DNA from: Ardenticatenaceae bacterium
GTDB lineage: Bacteria > Chloroflexota > Anaerolineae > Promineifilales > Promineifilaceae
DNA: 64,000 bases
Assembly: GCA_020634435.1 (NCBI GenBank)
Contig: JACKBS010000013.1
Span: forward strand, 62,001 to 126,000
Direction: 5' to 3'
The position numbers were made by a program, and so were the translations under genes. Positions within the stretch are counted from its first letter, which is position 1, and each line of letters starts with the position of its first letter. This document shows positions 1 through 12,900 of the stretch, one piece after another. The notes under the pieces were generated by a model that was not told where the DNA came from, made no database searches, and saw only the letters and a list, made by a program, of their open reading frames with translations.

Positions 1-2238
1 ATTGTAATGTTTTACCTGGCTATCGTCGGTTCTGGATTTTATCTTTCTGGGCTTAGCCTGAGTATTCTCTCCTCGTTCCTGGTGATGATTGTGGCCACGG
101 GTCTGCTCCTTGGTCGAACGCAGGCCAATGTGTTGGCCGGCATTACCATTGTTATCAGTGCTATTCTGGCTCATCTAGAAGCAATCGGTCAGATCGTGTC
201 TTCGGCTACATCCTTGTCTGACATTTTGGCGGTAGGCGCCAATATTGTGGTGCTGGCCATCACCCTGACATTAACCTTACGCGACCTGACAAACTTCTCT
301 AACCGGATGCGCCAAAGTAATGAAGATTTGCTGGCTGTTCGTGACAGTTTGGAACAAACCGTTGCTGAACGTACTCGTGCTCTGGCGTTGGCGGCCGATA
401 TTGGGCGAAGCGTATCGCAGATTCGGCAGTTGGATGAGCTGCTGCAAGATGCGGTAAACACGATTCAGGAACGATTTGGATTGTATTATGCCCAAATTTA
501 CCTCACCGACCGGCGGCAAAAAACATTGTCGTTGCAGGCGGGTACTGGCATTGTGGGCCGCCAGCTGGTGCGGCGCGGTCACGTGCTAACTATCGGTACC
601 GGGTCTATCAACGGTACGGCCGTTACTGAAAAACGCACGGTTGTGGTGCCAGATACGGCCGCTTCCCCCATGTTTAAGCCTAACTCACTGCTGCCCTTCA
701 CGCGCTCAGAAATGTCTGTGCCGCTGATGCTGGGCGACGAAGTGCTGGGTGTGCTCAACCTGCAAAGCGATGTGGTGAGAGGGTTGACGGCCCAAAACGC
801 AGACGCTTTTGAAACGTTAGCCGGTCAGCTGGCAGTGGCCATTGAAAACGCCAACCTCTTTACCGAAACGCAAGAAGCCCGGGCTCAGGTGGAAGAGTAT
901 GTGGGTGTGGTGGTTCGTGAAGGTTGGGACAATTATCAAGATGGCATCACGCAGCCGGAACTGCTGGGTTTCTCTTTTGAAGAGGACACGCTGCAACGCC
1001 TGATACAACCTACCCCAGCCACTGTCATGGGTGGCAGTCATCTGAATATTCCCATCGTCATTGCTAGCGAGACAATCGGTACCATCCAGCTAGAGGCAGA
1101 ACCCGGCCATGTCTGGACTGACGAAGAGAAAGAAATGGTAACGGCCGTTGCCCGGCAAGTGGGGCAGCAAGCAGAAAACCTCCGCCTCCTGGCTGAAACA
1201 TACCAGTACCGTAACGAAGCCGAACAGTTTGCTCGCCGCCTCAGCGGTGAAGCATGGCGTGATTTTGTTGAAGATCGGGGCGAATCTGGGCGAGGCTTCA
1301 TGTACGATCAGAACGAAATTCAGCCCTTGTCCTCAGAAGCCATCGCCGCTTTGCCCGAGTCGGATGTACTCTGGCAGCCGCTGCAAGTGCAAAGCGAAGT
1401 CATTGGCGAAATGATCATTGCTGGAGCTGGAAAAGTGGACGATGGGCTGCTAGCGGCCGTTTCTGAACAGCTCAGCGCCCACATCGAAAATTTGCGTCTG
1501 GCCCGACAAACCGAAACTGCGCTGGCCCAAACCGACGTTCTTTACCACATTGGTCATGACTTGAACACGGCGGCTAATGTAGAAGAGGTTTTGTTGGCGG
1601 CTTTGCGGCCTGTCATGGCTACAGGGGTATCTGAAGCCACGTTGATGTTTGTGGAATTGGACAAAAAGAACGAGCCAGAGGCGCTGGAACTGCTGGCCGA
1701 TTGGCAGCATGAAGGTCGCCCGTCTTACCCGGTGGGCATCCGTTTCCCGGTGAAGCAGTTCCCCTTTGCGGGCCTGTTCCTCCGCGACCCCAGTTCACCC
1801 CAGCTGCTCGGCGACGTGCTGGTTGATGAGCGTGTGGATGAATTTACGCGTAACGTGATGACGCAGGCCGGTATTCGAGCCATCGCCGTGGTTCCGCTTA
1901 CGGTAGCCCAGCAATGGGTGGGCATTATGACGTGCAGTTGGTCTACGGTACATCCTTTTACCCGGCAAGAAAGAGAAATTTTCAACGCCCTCATCAACAT
2001 GACTGCGCCCACGGTGCAAAGTCAGCGTTTGTTTGCCAAAACGAAGTCCCAGGCAGACAAGGAGCGCATCATCAACATTATCAACCAGCGTATTCAGGGA
2101 ACCGTGACCGTGGAAAGTGCTTTGCAAACGGCCGTTAAAGAACTGGGCCAGGCGCTGCAAACGACCGCCCAGGTTAAGCTAACCACCGCCGCCACCAGGC
2201 AAGACAACCATCAGCCAGAAGCAGTTGCCGCTGATTAA
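1..2238 (+). CDS. Membrane-anchored multi-GAF sensory protein (5' end possibly cut)
   Basis: The frame is open to the window edge, so the true start may lie upstream; the first ATG is at 7. The N-terminus has about three hydrophobic membrane segments (residues 1-95), then a signalling-helix coiled coil (about 100-130). A GAF domain follows (about 135-290, with the typical PLLPFTRSEMSVPL and LGVLNLQSD strands), then two copies of a GAF-like module starting REGW/GEAW (about 300-395 and 410-500), and a C-terminal GAF (about 510-690). No histidine kinase, cyclase or other output domain is visible. It ends 13 bases before the next gene and is probably co-transcribed with it. Role inferred: ligand-sensing or scaffold component of the signalling cluster. 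Confidence 0.8.
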   Translation: MVMFYLAIVGSGFYLSGLSLSILSSFLVMIVATGLLLGRTQANVLAGITIVISAILAHLEAIGQIVSSATSLSDILAVGANIVVLAITLTLTLRDLTNFSNRMRQSNEDLLAVRDSLEQTVAERTRALALAADIGRSVSQIRQLDELLQDAVNTIQERFGLYYAQIYLTDRRQKTLSLQAGTGIVGRQLVRRGHVLTIGTGSINGTAVTEKRTVVVPDTAASPMFKPNSLLPFTRSEMSVPLMLGDEVLGVLNLQSDVVRGLTAQNADAFETLAGQLAVAIENANLFTETQEARAQVEEYVGVVVREGWDNYQDGITQPELLGFSFEEDTLQRLIQPTPATVMGGSHLNIPIVIASETIGTIQLEAEPGHVWTDEEKEMVTAVARQVGQQAENLRLLAETYQYRNEAEQFARRLSGEAWRDFVEDRGESGRGFMYDQNEIQPLSSEAIAALPESDVLWQPLQVQSEVIGEMIIAGAGKVDDGLLAAVSEQLSAHIENLRLARQTETALAQTDVLYHIGHDLNTAANVEEVLLAALRPVMATGVSEATLMFVELDKKNEPEALELLADWQHEGRPSYPVGIRFPVKQFPFAGLFLRDPSSPQLLGDVLVDERVDEFTRNVMTQAGIRAIAVVPLTVAQQWVGIMTCSWSTVHPFTRQEREIFNALINMTAPTVQSQRLFAKTKSQADKERIINIINQRIQGTVTVESALQTAVKELGQALQTTAQVKLTTAATRQDNHQPEAVAAD

Positions 2239-2251
2239 CCGGAGATTTGGC

Positions 2252-5200
2252 ATGAAAGTCATTCGAGATATTAGCTTACGATACAAACTCCTCTTTGTGT
2301 TTGTGCTGCTTGCCCTTTTGAGTGTGGCGGGCCTCTTCACGCTCAGGCAGTTTATTGTTAAACAATTTGCTGAGGACGTGTTGCCGACCCAGGCCGTGGT
2401 GAGCCAGTTTGGTCACCTGGTGCGAGATGTGCAGGCCGAAGCTCTAGAGTATGTTGCTTTGGGAAGCGATGAAACCCTCCAGCAATTTGAAACCACGTCT
2501 GCTGAGTTGTCGTCGGTAGCTGATGAGCTGACCACCTTGGGCGATGACGAGGGCGAGGAAGATGCCCTGGTTGCCGCGAATAGCGTCGGTAAAGCGATTG
2601 TGGCAGGTAGTCAGGCCGTTATTGATTCGCACAGCGAAACGCTAGACTTGCTAGATACGCTTGAAGACATAGAAGCACAAAAAGAAACTGTGCTTGCGGG
2701 TATTGACCGCGAGAGCCTGTTAGCCAATCTTGACCTCCGCGCCGAGATTATTGCCCTGAATCAGGTCGTTGTTTTGGCGGAACGGCTGCATACAGAAACG
2801 TTGGAATATACCCTGACGGGTGAAGAGAGCACTTTAGAGGATTTACAGGGGACGCGTGCTGAACTGCTGGTTGTTTTGGCCTCGGTGCGCGCCAATTTGG
2901 CCGATACGACTTTAGACCAATCCTTTAACGTACAGCCAGCATTAGACGTGCTGGTAGAGCTCATGAGCCTGTCTGAACAGATTGTTACCAATCATACGGA
3001 CACCCTGGAACTTCTGGAAAATCTGGAAACGCTAGAAGGGCAGGCTGAGCAAGCGAGAAGCGACCTGCTGGACCTGGTGCAAGAAGATGCCCAATTATTG
3101 GTGCGCCAAACGGATACAGGCATGTGGGCAGCGGGTATTTTTGGGCAGGTCATTTTTATTCTGCTTGGTTTGCTCATCGCCCGTGCTGTTGTTCGGCCTC
3201 TGTTTCAGCTAAATGCTGCGGCCGAAAAACTTGGCGCAGGTGAATATGACACCCGCCTGACGGTTGAAGCCAACGATGAAATTGGCCACCTGATGCACGC
3301 GTTTAATGGGATGGCTGAGCAAATGAAGAACGCGGTGGCGGATCTAGAGCAGCACTCGCAAGCCATTGAGACCAGCGCCGAGGTTAGCCACCGTCTTTCT
3401 ACCATCTTGAATGTGGAAGAATTGACAACGGCCGTTGTGGAGCTGCTAAAAGTTCAGTTTAACTACTATCATGCCCACATCTACCTGTTTGATGACGCCC
3501 GTGAGAACCTGGTGATGGTGGGTGGTACAGGCGTGGCCGGTGAAGCGTTGCTGTCCAGCGGCCACAAAATTGCGGCTGGCAAAGGTTTGGTAGGGCGCAC
3601 GGCGGCCAACAATGCGCCGTCCCTGGTGCCAGATGTTACTTTAGATGCCAACTGGTTGCCCAATCCCTTGCTCCCCGACACGCGTGCAGAAGTGGCTGTA
3701 CCCATCACGCTAGAAGGTGAAGTGCTGGGTGTGTTGGACGTGCAAAACCGGGAGCCTGGCTCATTGGGTGCAGACGACGTAGAACTGCTGCAATCGGTGG
3801 CCTGGCAGGTAGCTATTGGCCTGCAAAATGCCCATCTGTTTGAACAGGTTCAGGAAGAAAAAGCGCAGGTTCAGGGTATCCTGGACTCGCTCTCATTGCC
3901 CATCATCATTTCCCGAGTTTCGGATGGTTTGGTTACCTACATCAATAACTCGTTTTCACAGGCAGCCATGCTATCTCGCGAAGAGGTGGTGGGGCAGGTA
4001 ACGCCAGATTTTTATGCCGACCCGGCCGCCCGTATGGCCATTTTAACCAAATTACAGACTGAAGGTCGCGTCAGCGATTTTGAAGCGGTCTTGAAGCGTG
4101 GCAATGGGGAACATTTCTGGGCGTTGCTTTCTGCGGGCATTATTGTTTATGAAGGTGAACCGGCCATTCTGGCCTCCGTGTTGGACATTGACAACCGTAA
4201 AGAAGCCGAAGCGCGCCTCGCTAAAAATGCAAGCGAGTTGGAAATTGTGGCCCAGGTAAGTACGGTAGCTGCAACCATTCTGGAGCCCCAAGAAATGCTC
4301 CAGCAGGTGACAGACTTAACCAAGTCGAGCTTCCAGCTGTATCACGCGCACATCCATTTGTTGGATGAAAGTGGTGAGACACTGGTGTTGACCGCTGGTG
4401 CCGGTGAGGTTGGTCGCCAAATGGTGGCCGAAGGACGGCGCATTCCTCTGGTGGCCGCTGGGTCCCTGGTGGCCACGGTGGCCCGGACCTTGAAAGGTGC
4501 TATTCGTAATTACGAAGGGGCGGGCGAAGGTTTTATGCCCCATCCGCTGCTGGAAGACACCCGTTCAGAAATGGCGGTGCCCATTGCCGTAGGTGGTCAG
4601 GTGCTCGGCGTTTTGGATGTTCGGTCAGACAAGCTGAACTACTTTGGCGAATCCGACCTGCAAACGGTGACTTCGTTGGCCGCTCAGGTAGCTGTGGCGC
4701 TGCAAAATGCACGTTCTTACGCCCGGTCTGAGGAAGCGTTTAAGGATTTGCAAGTATTGTCTCGCCGCCTGACGCGTGAAGGGTGGGAAGATTATCTGAC
4801 TGAGCAGCCAGAGCTGGCCTACAACTACGACCTGCAAGCGGCCAAACCGCTGCTTAATGGTCATGGTGCTGCCGAAACGGCCGTTGCCGATTCTCCCGCA
4901 CTTTTGTTGGCCAAACCCCTGCAAATTCAAGGGCAGCCCATTGGCGAGCTGGCCGTAACTGGCCTTTCTCGCGAGGATGAAGAAACGGCCGACATCATTG
5001 CTGCCGTGGCCGAACGTCTCAGTGCCCACCTGGAAAACTTACGACTGGCCGAACAGTCAGAAAAAGACCGGGCGGCAGCTGAAAAGCGTAGTGAAGAAAT
5101 CGCCTTAATCAACCAGTTGGTTACCCAGATTTCCTCCTCACTGGATTTGCAGCACTCCCTGCAAATTATTGTGGACGAGCTGGCGGTGGCGGTGAACGTA

Positions 5201-6856
5201 GACCAGGTTCGCATTGCCCTGCTGGAAAAAGAAAGAAACGAACTGGTTGTTATTGCCGAACATTACGATAGCACCAGAGCGCCTTCGGCCGTGGGGATGG
5301 TCATTCCTATTGAAGGAAACGAACTGACCCAAACCGTCATAAAAACCCGTGAGATGGTCGTGATTGAAGATGCGCAAAACGCGCCCGAGACGGCTCCGGT
5401 TCATGACTTATTTGCGGCCCAGGGCATTGAAACCGTCATCTTGATGCCGCTGGTGGTAAATGACGAGGTGCTGGGCACCATCGGTTTGGATATTTTGGAT
5501 AAGCGGCCGGTACGGCGGGCAAGCTTACAGCTAGCGCAAACAATCGTTTACCAGACAGCTACCGCCATTCAGAACGCTCGCCTCTTTGAGCAAACGCAGG
5601 CCGCGTTGGCAGAAACAGAATTGTTGTACGCTCATAGTTCTCAGCTGAATACAGCTACCAATCTGGATGCGGTTCTGGATTCGGCTGCTGCGCCTGGTTT
5701 CCAGGCGGGGGCGACTGATGCGCTCCTGTTTGTGTACGACCAGGACACAATTGGCCAGGCGCGGCAAGGTCAGTTTTTGGCCTGTTCGCCCCGCAACATC
5801 GTTCCTCTGGGTCAAAAATTCGCCCTCGATGAACAGCCGTTTGCACGCTTCTGGCCAGCAGATGGCAAAAATGTTTTGCTGGTAGGGGATGTTTCGGAAG
5901 ACAAGCGGCTGAACGCGCAAGATAAGCAGATGTTCTTGAAGGCGGGCATTCAAGCCGTAGCCATCATGTATCTGTCGGTGGTTAATCTGCGTTTGGGGCA
6001 AATTGTGATTCGCTGGCATAACCGGCAGACCTTCACCAGTGTAGACGAACGGTTGTATGGTGCTATTGCTCAGCAGGCTTCTTCCGTAGTGTACAACCGG
6101 CTGCTGTTTAACCAGACAGAAGAAGCGCTGTCGGAAACGGCAGCTCTCTACCAGGCCAGCGCCGACATCAATACCGCACAAACTTATGACCAGGTTCTGA
6201 CCGCCTTACGCCAACACACAGCTTTGGGCCAGGGCTCACACAGCGTGACGATCAACTTCTTTGACCGGCCCTGGGATAAAGATCAGATTCCTGAAGAAGT
6301 GTTCTTGTTGGCCAACTGGGGTGAGGCGGAAGCTGTTCAGCCCGCCCGGTTTAGAGTGGATACCATCCCAGGTTTCCTCGATCTGATCAATTCTGATGAA
6401 ATGCTGGTTCACTCTGACGTGGCCACAGATGAACGGATCAGCGATGAATTCCGCGAGGTTCTATTGAAGATGATGAATGTGAAAGCGGCCGTTTATGTGC
6501 CTCTGACAATTGGTAACCGGCGTGTAGGTTATATCAACGGTTATTATGGGCGACCGAAATCTTTCACCGATGAACAACTGAGACGTCTTAATGTGTTGGT
6601 TAGCCAGGCGGCCGTCTCAATTCAATCGTTACAGCTGTTAGAGCAGACTCGCCGTCGTGCTGACCGTGAGGCGCTTATTAACAACATCAACAAGAAGATT
6701 CAGTCTGCGCCGACGGTACAGTTTGCTCTGCAAACGGCCGTTGCTGAACTCAGCCAGGCGCTTAAGCTGAAAACGGCAGTAGTCGAGCTGTCTCTCGCCG
6801 AAGAAGAAAATGGACACCAACAGGAACTCCCATCACGCTCGGCAGAACCGGCCTGA
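2252..6856 (+). CDS. HAMP-GAF-PAS-GAF sensory protein without transmitter domain
   Basis: The ATG at 2252 is preferred over an in-frame TTG at 2225 because GGAG lies at 2241-2244. The 1534-residue protein has an N-terminal membrane helix (about 10-30), a Glu/Leu-rich helical extracytoplasmic region, a second membrane helix (about 290-315) and HAMP (about 315-375). These are followed by GAF, PAS, GAF, an REGW-like module (about 835-940) and three further GAF-like domains to the end. The layout is that of a chemoreceptor or kinase input half, but no MA, HisKA or HATPase domain follows. Its C-terminal helix (KIQSAPTVQFALQTAVAEL) is also found at the end of the preceding and following proteins, suggesting a shared interaction surface (inference). 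Confidence 0.82.
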   Translation: MKVIRDISLRYKLLFVFVLLALLSVAGLFTLRQFIVKQFAEDVLPTQAVVSQFGHLVRDVQAEALEYVALGSDETLQQFETTSAELSSVADELTTLGDDEGEEDALVAANSVGKAIVAGSQAVIDSHSETLDLLDTLEDIEAQKETVLAGIDRESLLANLDLRAEIIALNQVVVLAERLHTETLEYTLTGEESTLEDLQGTRAELLVVLASVRANLADTTLDQSFNVQPALDVLVELMSLSEQIVTNHTDTLELLENLETLEGQAEQARSDLLDLVQEDAQLLVRQTDTGMWAAGIFGQVIFILLGLLIARAVVRPLFQLNAAAEKLGAGEYDTRLTVEANDEIGHLMHAFNGMAEQMKNAVADLEQHSQAIETSAEVSHRLSTILNVEELTTAVVELLKVQFNYYHAHIYLFDDARENLVMVGGTGVAGEALLSSGHKIAAGKGLVGRTAANNAPSLVPDVTLDANWLPNPLLPDTRAEVAVPITLEGEVLGVLDVQNREPGSLGADDVELLQSVAWQVAIGLQNAHLFEQVQEEKAQVQGILDSLSLPIIISRVSDGLVTYINNSFSQAAMLSREEVVGQVTPDFYADPAARMAILTKLQTEGRVSDFEAVLKRGNGEHFWALLSAGIIVYEGEPAILASVLDIDNRKEAEARLAKNASELEIVAQVSTVAATILEPQEMLQQVTDLTKSSFQLYHAHIHLLDESGETLVLTAGAGEVGRQMVAEGRRIPLVAAGSLVATVARTLKGAIRNYEGAGEGFMPHPLLEDTRSEMAVPIAVGGQVLGVLDVRSDKLNYFGESDLQTVTSLAAQVAVALQNARSYARSEEAFKDLQVLSRRLTREGWEDYLTEQPELAYNYDLQAAKPLLNGHGAAETAVADSPALLLAKPLQIQGQPIGELAVTGLSREDEETADIIAAVAERLSAHLENLRLAEQSEKDRAAAEKRSEEIALINQLVTQISSSLDLQHSLQIIVDELAVAVNVDQVRIALLEKERNELVVIAEHYDSTRAPSAVGMVIPIEGNELTQTVIKTREMVVIEDAQNAPETAPVHDLFAAQGIETVILMPLVVNDEVLGTIGLDILDKRPVRRASLQLAQTIVYQTATAIQNARLFEQTQAALAETELLYAHSSQLNTATNLDAVLDSAAAPGFQAGATDALLFVYDQDTIGQARQGQFLACSPRNIVPLGQKFALDEQPFARFWPADGKNVLLVGDVSEDKRLNAQDKQMFLKAGIQAVAIMYLSVVNLRLGQIVIRWHNRQTFTSVDERLYGAIAQQASSVVYNRLLFNQTEEALSETAALYQASADINTAQTYDQVLTALRQHTALGQGSHSVTINFFDRPWDKDQIPEEVFLLANWGEAEAVQPARFRVDTIPGFLDLINSDEMLVHSDVATDERISDEFREVLLKMMNVKAAVYVPLTIGNRRVGYINGYYGRPKSFTDEQLRRLNVLVSQAAVSIQSLQLLEQTRRRADREALINNINKKIQSAPTVQFALQTAVAELSQALKLKTAVVELSLAEEENGHQQELPSRSAEPA

Positions 6857-6935
6857 TGAGCCTGTGAAACATTGGATATTTTGTAGAAACGGCCGTTGTC
6901 TTGGCCCCAAAACAATCAAAATTCTGGGTTGACTT

Positions 6936-9900
6936 ATGAAGCAAGCAAACAATCAAACGCAAACCATTCAGGTTTTATACGAACTGGCTCTCTCCATCGG
7001 CACCAGTCTGGATTTACAGCAGATGCTAAATGCGAGCATGGAAGCCTTTGCTGAAAAGTTAGGCTGCGCGGTTAGCACCGTTTACCGCTGCCAAACAAGC
7101 CAAACTGACTGCCAGTTTGAAGCTGTGGGCTCAAACAAACCCACAGCAGACAAAGCAGAGACCGCGCAAATGGCGCTGGCCCACCTGCCAACCACGGCGG
7201 ATGAGCAGCAAATGGCCCAATTTGTGGCGACACTGCCTCTGGTTGACCAGGGTGCGGCAGATGATTATTATCATCTGCTGGACTTGCCTGGTTTTGGTGT
7301 CTTGCTGCTAATCAAAGATGAGGCGCCACTTGACGAGAAGATGCTGGAGGCGATACGGCCGTTGCAAGACAAACTGGCTACCGCTGCCAACGCTTGCTTA
7401 GCCCAAGAAGCGCCCCCAATTGCTCGGGGACAATCTCGGGCAATCTTGGAATCGATCACCACGCCGCTGCTTATCTCCCGCATTAGCGACGGGCTCATCC
7501 TCTACGCCAACGACATGCTGGCCGACATGATTGGTTCAACCGCTAAGCAGCTCATGGGCAACATTACCCCAGACTTTTATGCCAACGCCGATGACCGGAA
7601 AACCCTCCTGACCAAACTTCAGGCCCAGGGCATCCTGACAAACTACGAACTCCAAATAAAAAGGAGTAACGGCGAGCTTATCTGGGTGCTGCTATCCATT
7701 AAACCCTTTAACTACCAGGGTGACCCAGCGCTCATCGCCACTTTCCTGGAGATCACCGAACGCAAACAAACGTTGCAACAATTAGAAGATTCTCGGGAAC
7801 GCTCCCGCGCCATTCTCGAATCGGTCACCCTGCCCCTGATCATTTCTCGGCTAGATGACGGCACTGTGCTTTACGCCAACGACCGAGCCATGGACATGAT
7901 GGGCATGGCCGCAGAAGAAATGATTGGCAACCGGACGCCAAACTTCTACCACAATCTAGAAGACCGGGCCAAAGTCATCCAGGGAGCATTGGCACATGGC
8001 GGTATCGACAATATGGAGCTGCCCATCTTGCGCAAAGGTGAGGTTCGTTGGGCACTGATATCCAACCGGCTCACCGAATATGATGATCAGCAAGCCATCA
8101 TCACCACCCTCGTTGACATCACCGATCGGAAACTGGCAGAAGAAACCCAGGTAAAACGCGCGGCCGAATTGGAAACGGTGGCCCGTGTTAGCGCATCCAC
8201 CGCCAGCATCCTGGAAACCGATAAATTGCTGCAAGAGGTTGTTGACCTCACCAAGGAACGCTTTGGCCTTTACCACGCCCACATTTACCTGCTCAACAAA
8301 GCCGGTGACACGCTGGTTTTGGCCGCAGGTGCGGGTGAAGTTGGCCGGAAGATGGTGGCTGAAAAGCGCAGCATTCCCTTGAACCAGGAACAATCCTTGG
8401 TTGCTCAGGCGGCTCGTACCCATCGCGGCGTTATTGAAAACGACGTACTAAACAATCCTGCATTTTTGTCTCATCCTTTACTGCCAGACACCAAAGCAGA
8501 AATGGCCGTTCCCGTGCTCATTGGCGACCGGGTAATTGGTGTTTTGGACACGCAGGCGGATCAGGTGGGCTGGTTTACCCAACAAGATGTTCTGATCAAA
8601 ACGACCCTGGCTTCCCAGATTGCGGTGGCTTTGGAAAACGCCCGCTCTTTTGAAGCCGCACGGACGTCTCTGGCCGAAACAGAAGCCTTACTGGACATCA
8701 CCAAAGAATCCAGCCGCACCCTTGAATTGCAAACCATTCTGGAAAGCGTGCTCGACAAAGTATTGGCCGCTACCCAATTTGAAGCTGGGCTAATTAGTCT
8801 GGAAAATCCAGAAACGCATAAGCTAGAACTATTCAGCCATCGTTTGCCGACGCCGTTTTTTCAGGCTATAGAAAAAAGTGGGCTGGATAATTCGTTGTGT
8901 GACTTGGTTTACCGCCGACAGGAGTCGATTGTTGTTGTTGATTTAACCGGCGACACGCCTGTAGACGTTAGCGGTCTTGTTAAACTGGGTTTCCAGTCTT
9001 ATCAAGGTGTTCCAATTGCGGCTAAAGGCGGTGTGTTTGGCACCATTTGCCTCTTTAGCACACACATGCTCAGTTCTGAGGAAGCCAACACGATCTTTTT
9101 GCAGGCAGTTGGTCAGCAGGTGGGTATTGCCATCCAGAATGCCAACTTGCTAAAACAAACGCAGGTCGCTCTAGTCGAGGTAGAACAATCACAAGCGATT
9201 GTCCAGGAATATTTGGATATGCAGCGTGTTTTGCATGAAATAAACACCGATTTGTTGCAGACAAATGATCTGGATGAGATGTACCAGCGCGCGATTGAGT
9301 TGGCTCACACCCGACTGGGTTTTGAACGCATTGGCATGTACTTGCTAAATGAAAGCCAGGATACTCTCTTGGGCACTTATGGCGTCGATACCGCAGGTAA
9401 CGTACGCAGTGAGCAAGCCGCAGAGCATATCATTACCGATCAAAGGACAATCGACACATATATTCACAATCGAACACGCCTAACGGTGGAAGAAGATATT
9501 GATTTGGTACAAGGTAGCGACGTAGTTGGGCATGGTTGGCATCTTGGGGCTGCCATGTGGGCAGAAGAATCACCAATTGGGGCGATTTTTGCAGATAACC
9601 TTATAACCGGACAACCGCTAAAACCGTATCAATCTGAGCTCTTATTTGCTTATGCGACGACGGTGGCGAACTTAATTGCCCGTCGTCGCATTGACGAGCG
9701 GGTTCGCGAGCGCGAGACCCTGCTGCGCACCATCATTGATTCAACACCAGACTGGATTTTCATCAAGGATAAAGAGCATCGTTACCAGTTGGTCAATCGA
9801 GGGTATGCGAATGCTTTGCACATAGCGCCTGATGAGTTCATTGGTAAAGATGATTTAGAGCTAGGTTTCCCGGAAGAATTGGTTAAAGGCGATCCGGAAA

Positions 9901-12900
9901 AAGGCATTCGGGGATTCTGGGCTGATGATCGCCTGGTGATGAACAGCGGTGAGATGCAAGTCTACCCCGATGACCCGGCTACCATTGATGGGGAAGTACA
10001 TACCTTCCATACGATCAAGACCCCATTGAAGGATACCGATGGACAGGCATGGGGCGTGCTGGCTTTTGCCCGAGATATTACCGAGCGTATGCAAACAGAG
10101 GCAAACATTCGTGAGCGTGAAACTCTGTTACGCACAATTATTGATTCAACACCAGACTGGATTTTTGTAAAAGACCGTGACCATCGCTATCAGTTGGTAA
10201 ATCAAGGTTACGCCGACTCGATGCAGATCGCACCAGAAGAGTTCATCGGTAAGAATGACCTGGATATTGGCTTCCCTGAAGAAATCGTCAAAGGCGATCC
10301 AGAAAAAGGCATTCGTGGCTTCTGGGCCGACGACAATGAGATTATGGACAGCGGTGAGCGCAAGGTTATCGACGAAGAACCTGCTGTTGTTGATGGCGAA
10401 GAACGGGTATTGCACACGATTAAAGTGCCTTTGCACGATGCCGATGGCGAAGTCAACGGTCTGGTGGGCTTTGTCCACGATATTACCAAGCAAAAAGCAA
10501 CGGAAGCGGCCCTGCGCGAAAGTGAATCCCGCTCCCGCAACATTCTGGACAGCGCTAACGAAATCATCTTTACCGTCAATGGTGAAGGTGTGCTCACTTA
10601 TCTGTCACCGGCCTGGACCGATGTGCTTGGTTTTACAGTCGAAGAAGGCGAAAACAAATCTATTACAGAGTTTGTCCATCCAGAGGATGTAGGTGAAGCC
10701 TTTGACTTTATGAACCGCATTGTCACCACCGGTGAAAGCCAGCGCGGTCTTACCTACCGAATCCGTCACCAAGACGGCTCCTGGCGTTGGTTCCGGGCCA
10801 ACGGGTCCGCCGCTTTGGATGAAGAAGGCAACTTCCTCTACTTCGTGGCTCTGGCACAAGACATTACTGAACAAAAAACAGCAGAGGAAGCGTTGCAGGC
10901 GGCTAATGAATACACAGAAGCCATTCTGCAATCTATCACGGTGCCGATTCTGATTTCACAGGTTAAGAGTGGCGAGATCCGGTATGCCAATGAACATTTG
11001 GCTGAAATGGTTCGCCTGCCGCTTAATAAGTTGGTTGGTAATGCGACGCCTAATTTCTATGTGCACAACGAGGACAGAACGGCCGTTATCACCCAAATCC
11101 GGGCAGAAGGCAGCCTTAATAACTACCAGCTCCAGTTGTGGCGGACAGATGGTGAGCTGTTCTGGGCTCTGCTGACGGCGCGGCTCATCGAGTTTGAAGG
11201 TGAACCCGCCATTATGACCAGCTTGATTGACATCACTGATCGTAAAGCGGCTGAAGAGAAAGTTCGGGCCAATGAAACCTTGATGCGGACCATCATTGAT
11301 TCAACGCCGGACTGGATTTTTGTGAAAGACCGTGACCATCGTTACCAGTTGGTGAATCAAGGGTATGCCAATTCCTTTGGCCTGGAACCCGAAGCCTTCA
11401 TTGGCAAGAATGATCTGGAAATCGGTTTCCCGGAAGAGATTGTGAAGGGGAATCCTGAGAAGGGTATCGTCGGGTTCTGGCCAGATGATGATGAGGTGAT
11501 GGCCCGCGGCGAAACGAAGGTTATTGACGTTGAACCGGGTGAAGTTGATGGCCAAGAGGTGTTCCTCAGCACCATCAAGTCGCCGTTGAAAGATGAAGAA
11601 GGTAATGCAACGGCCGTTGTGGGGTTTGTGCACGATATTACGGAACGTATCCAATCAGAAAGGATGACCCGTGAACGTGAAGCCTTGCTCCGCACCATCA
11701 TTGATTCAACACCGGACTGGATCTTTGTAAAAGACCGCGACCATCGCTACCGGTTGGTCAATCAGGGTTATGCCGACTCCATGCACATAGCGCCAGAAGA
11801 ATTTATTGGCAAAAATGACCTGGATATTGGCTTCCCCGAAGAAATTGTGAAGGGTAATCCTAAAAAGGGTATCCGCGGCTTCTGGGCCGACGACAATGAG
11901 ATTATGGCCAGCGGCGAGCGCAAAATTATTGACGAAGAACCAGCCGTTATTGATGGGGAAGCCCGCGTGCTGCACACGGTTAAAGTGCCGCTGCGTGATG
12001 CTGAAGGTGATGTTAATGGCCTGGTGGGCTTTGTGCACGACATTACGAGCAGTAAGGAAGCACAGGAAGTTATTGCTAAACGTGCGGCTGAACTAGGGGC
12101 TGTTGCTGAAGTAAGTACAACAACGGCCACTATTTTGGACGCGAATGTAATGTTGCAAGCGGTCGTTGACCTGACTAAAAAGAGCTTTGATCTGTATCAT
12201 GCTCACATCTATCTGCTTGATGAAGAAACAGAAATGCTCGTTTTAACCAGAGGCGCAGGTGAAGTTGGCCAGCAGATGGTGACTGAAGGACGGCAGATTC
12301 CGCTGTTACAGGAACAGTCGCTTGTAGCGCGCGCGGCCCGTTTACGCCAGGGTGTTGTCATTAAAGATGTTAAGGATGAGCCGGGCTTTTTGCCACATCC
12401 TTTGCTGCCAGACACACGTGCAGAAATGGCGGTGCCGCTTGTTGCTGGTGAACAGGTGCTGGGTGTGCTCGACGTTCAGTATGACCAGGTGAAGGACTTT
12501 GCTCAAGAAGACATCAGTGTTTTCACCGCGTTGGCCGCGCAAACGGCCGTTGCGCTACAAAACGCTCGTCTCTTTACCCAATCAGAAGAACGCGCCAAAG
12601 AATTGGCCTTTGTTAACCGCATCGTGACCGAGATTAATACCTTGGATACCAGAACCGGCTTGCAATTCCTGGCCAAAGAATTGGGCGGAATCCTCCAAAC
12701 GCCTTCGGTGGTTGTCGGCCTGGTTGATAGTGCGGGGACGATTTTAGAGCTGGTAGCGGCTCTTCATCCTGACGAAGTTCCATCGCCGGTTGGGTCTGTT
12801 TTCCCTGTTGCTGGGGACCCGATCATGGGCCGGGCCATACAAACTCGGCAGACGGTTATTGTCGAAGACGTTGCCAATTTCAATCTTGATGCTGAGACCA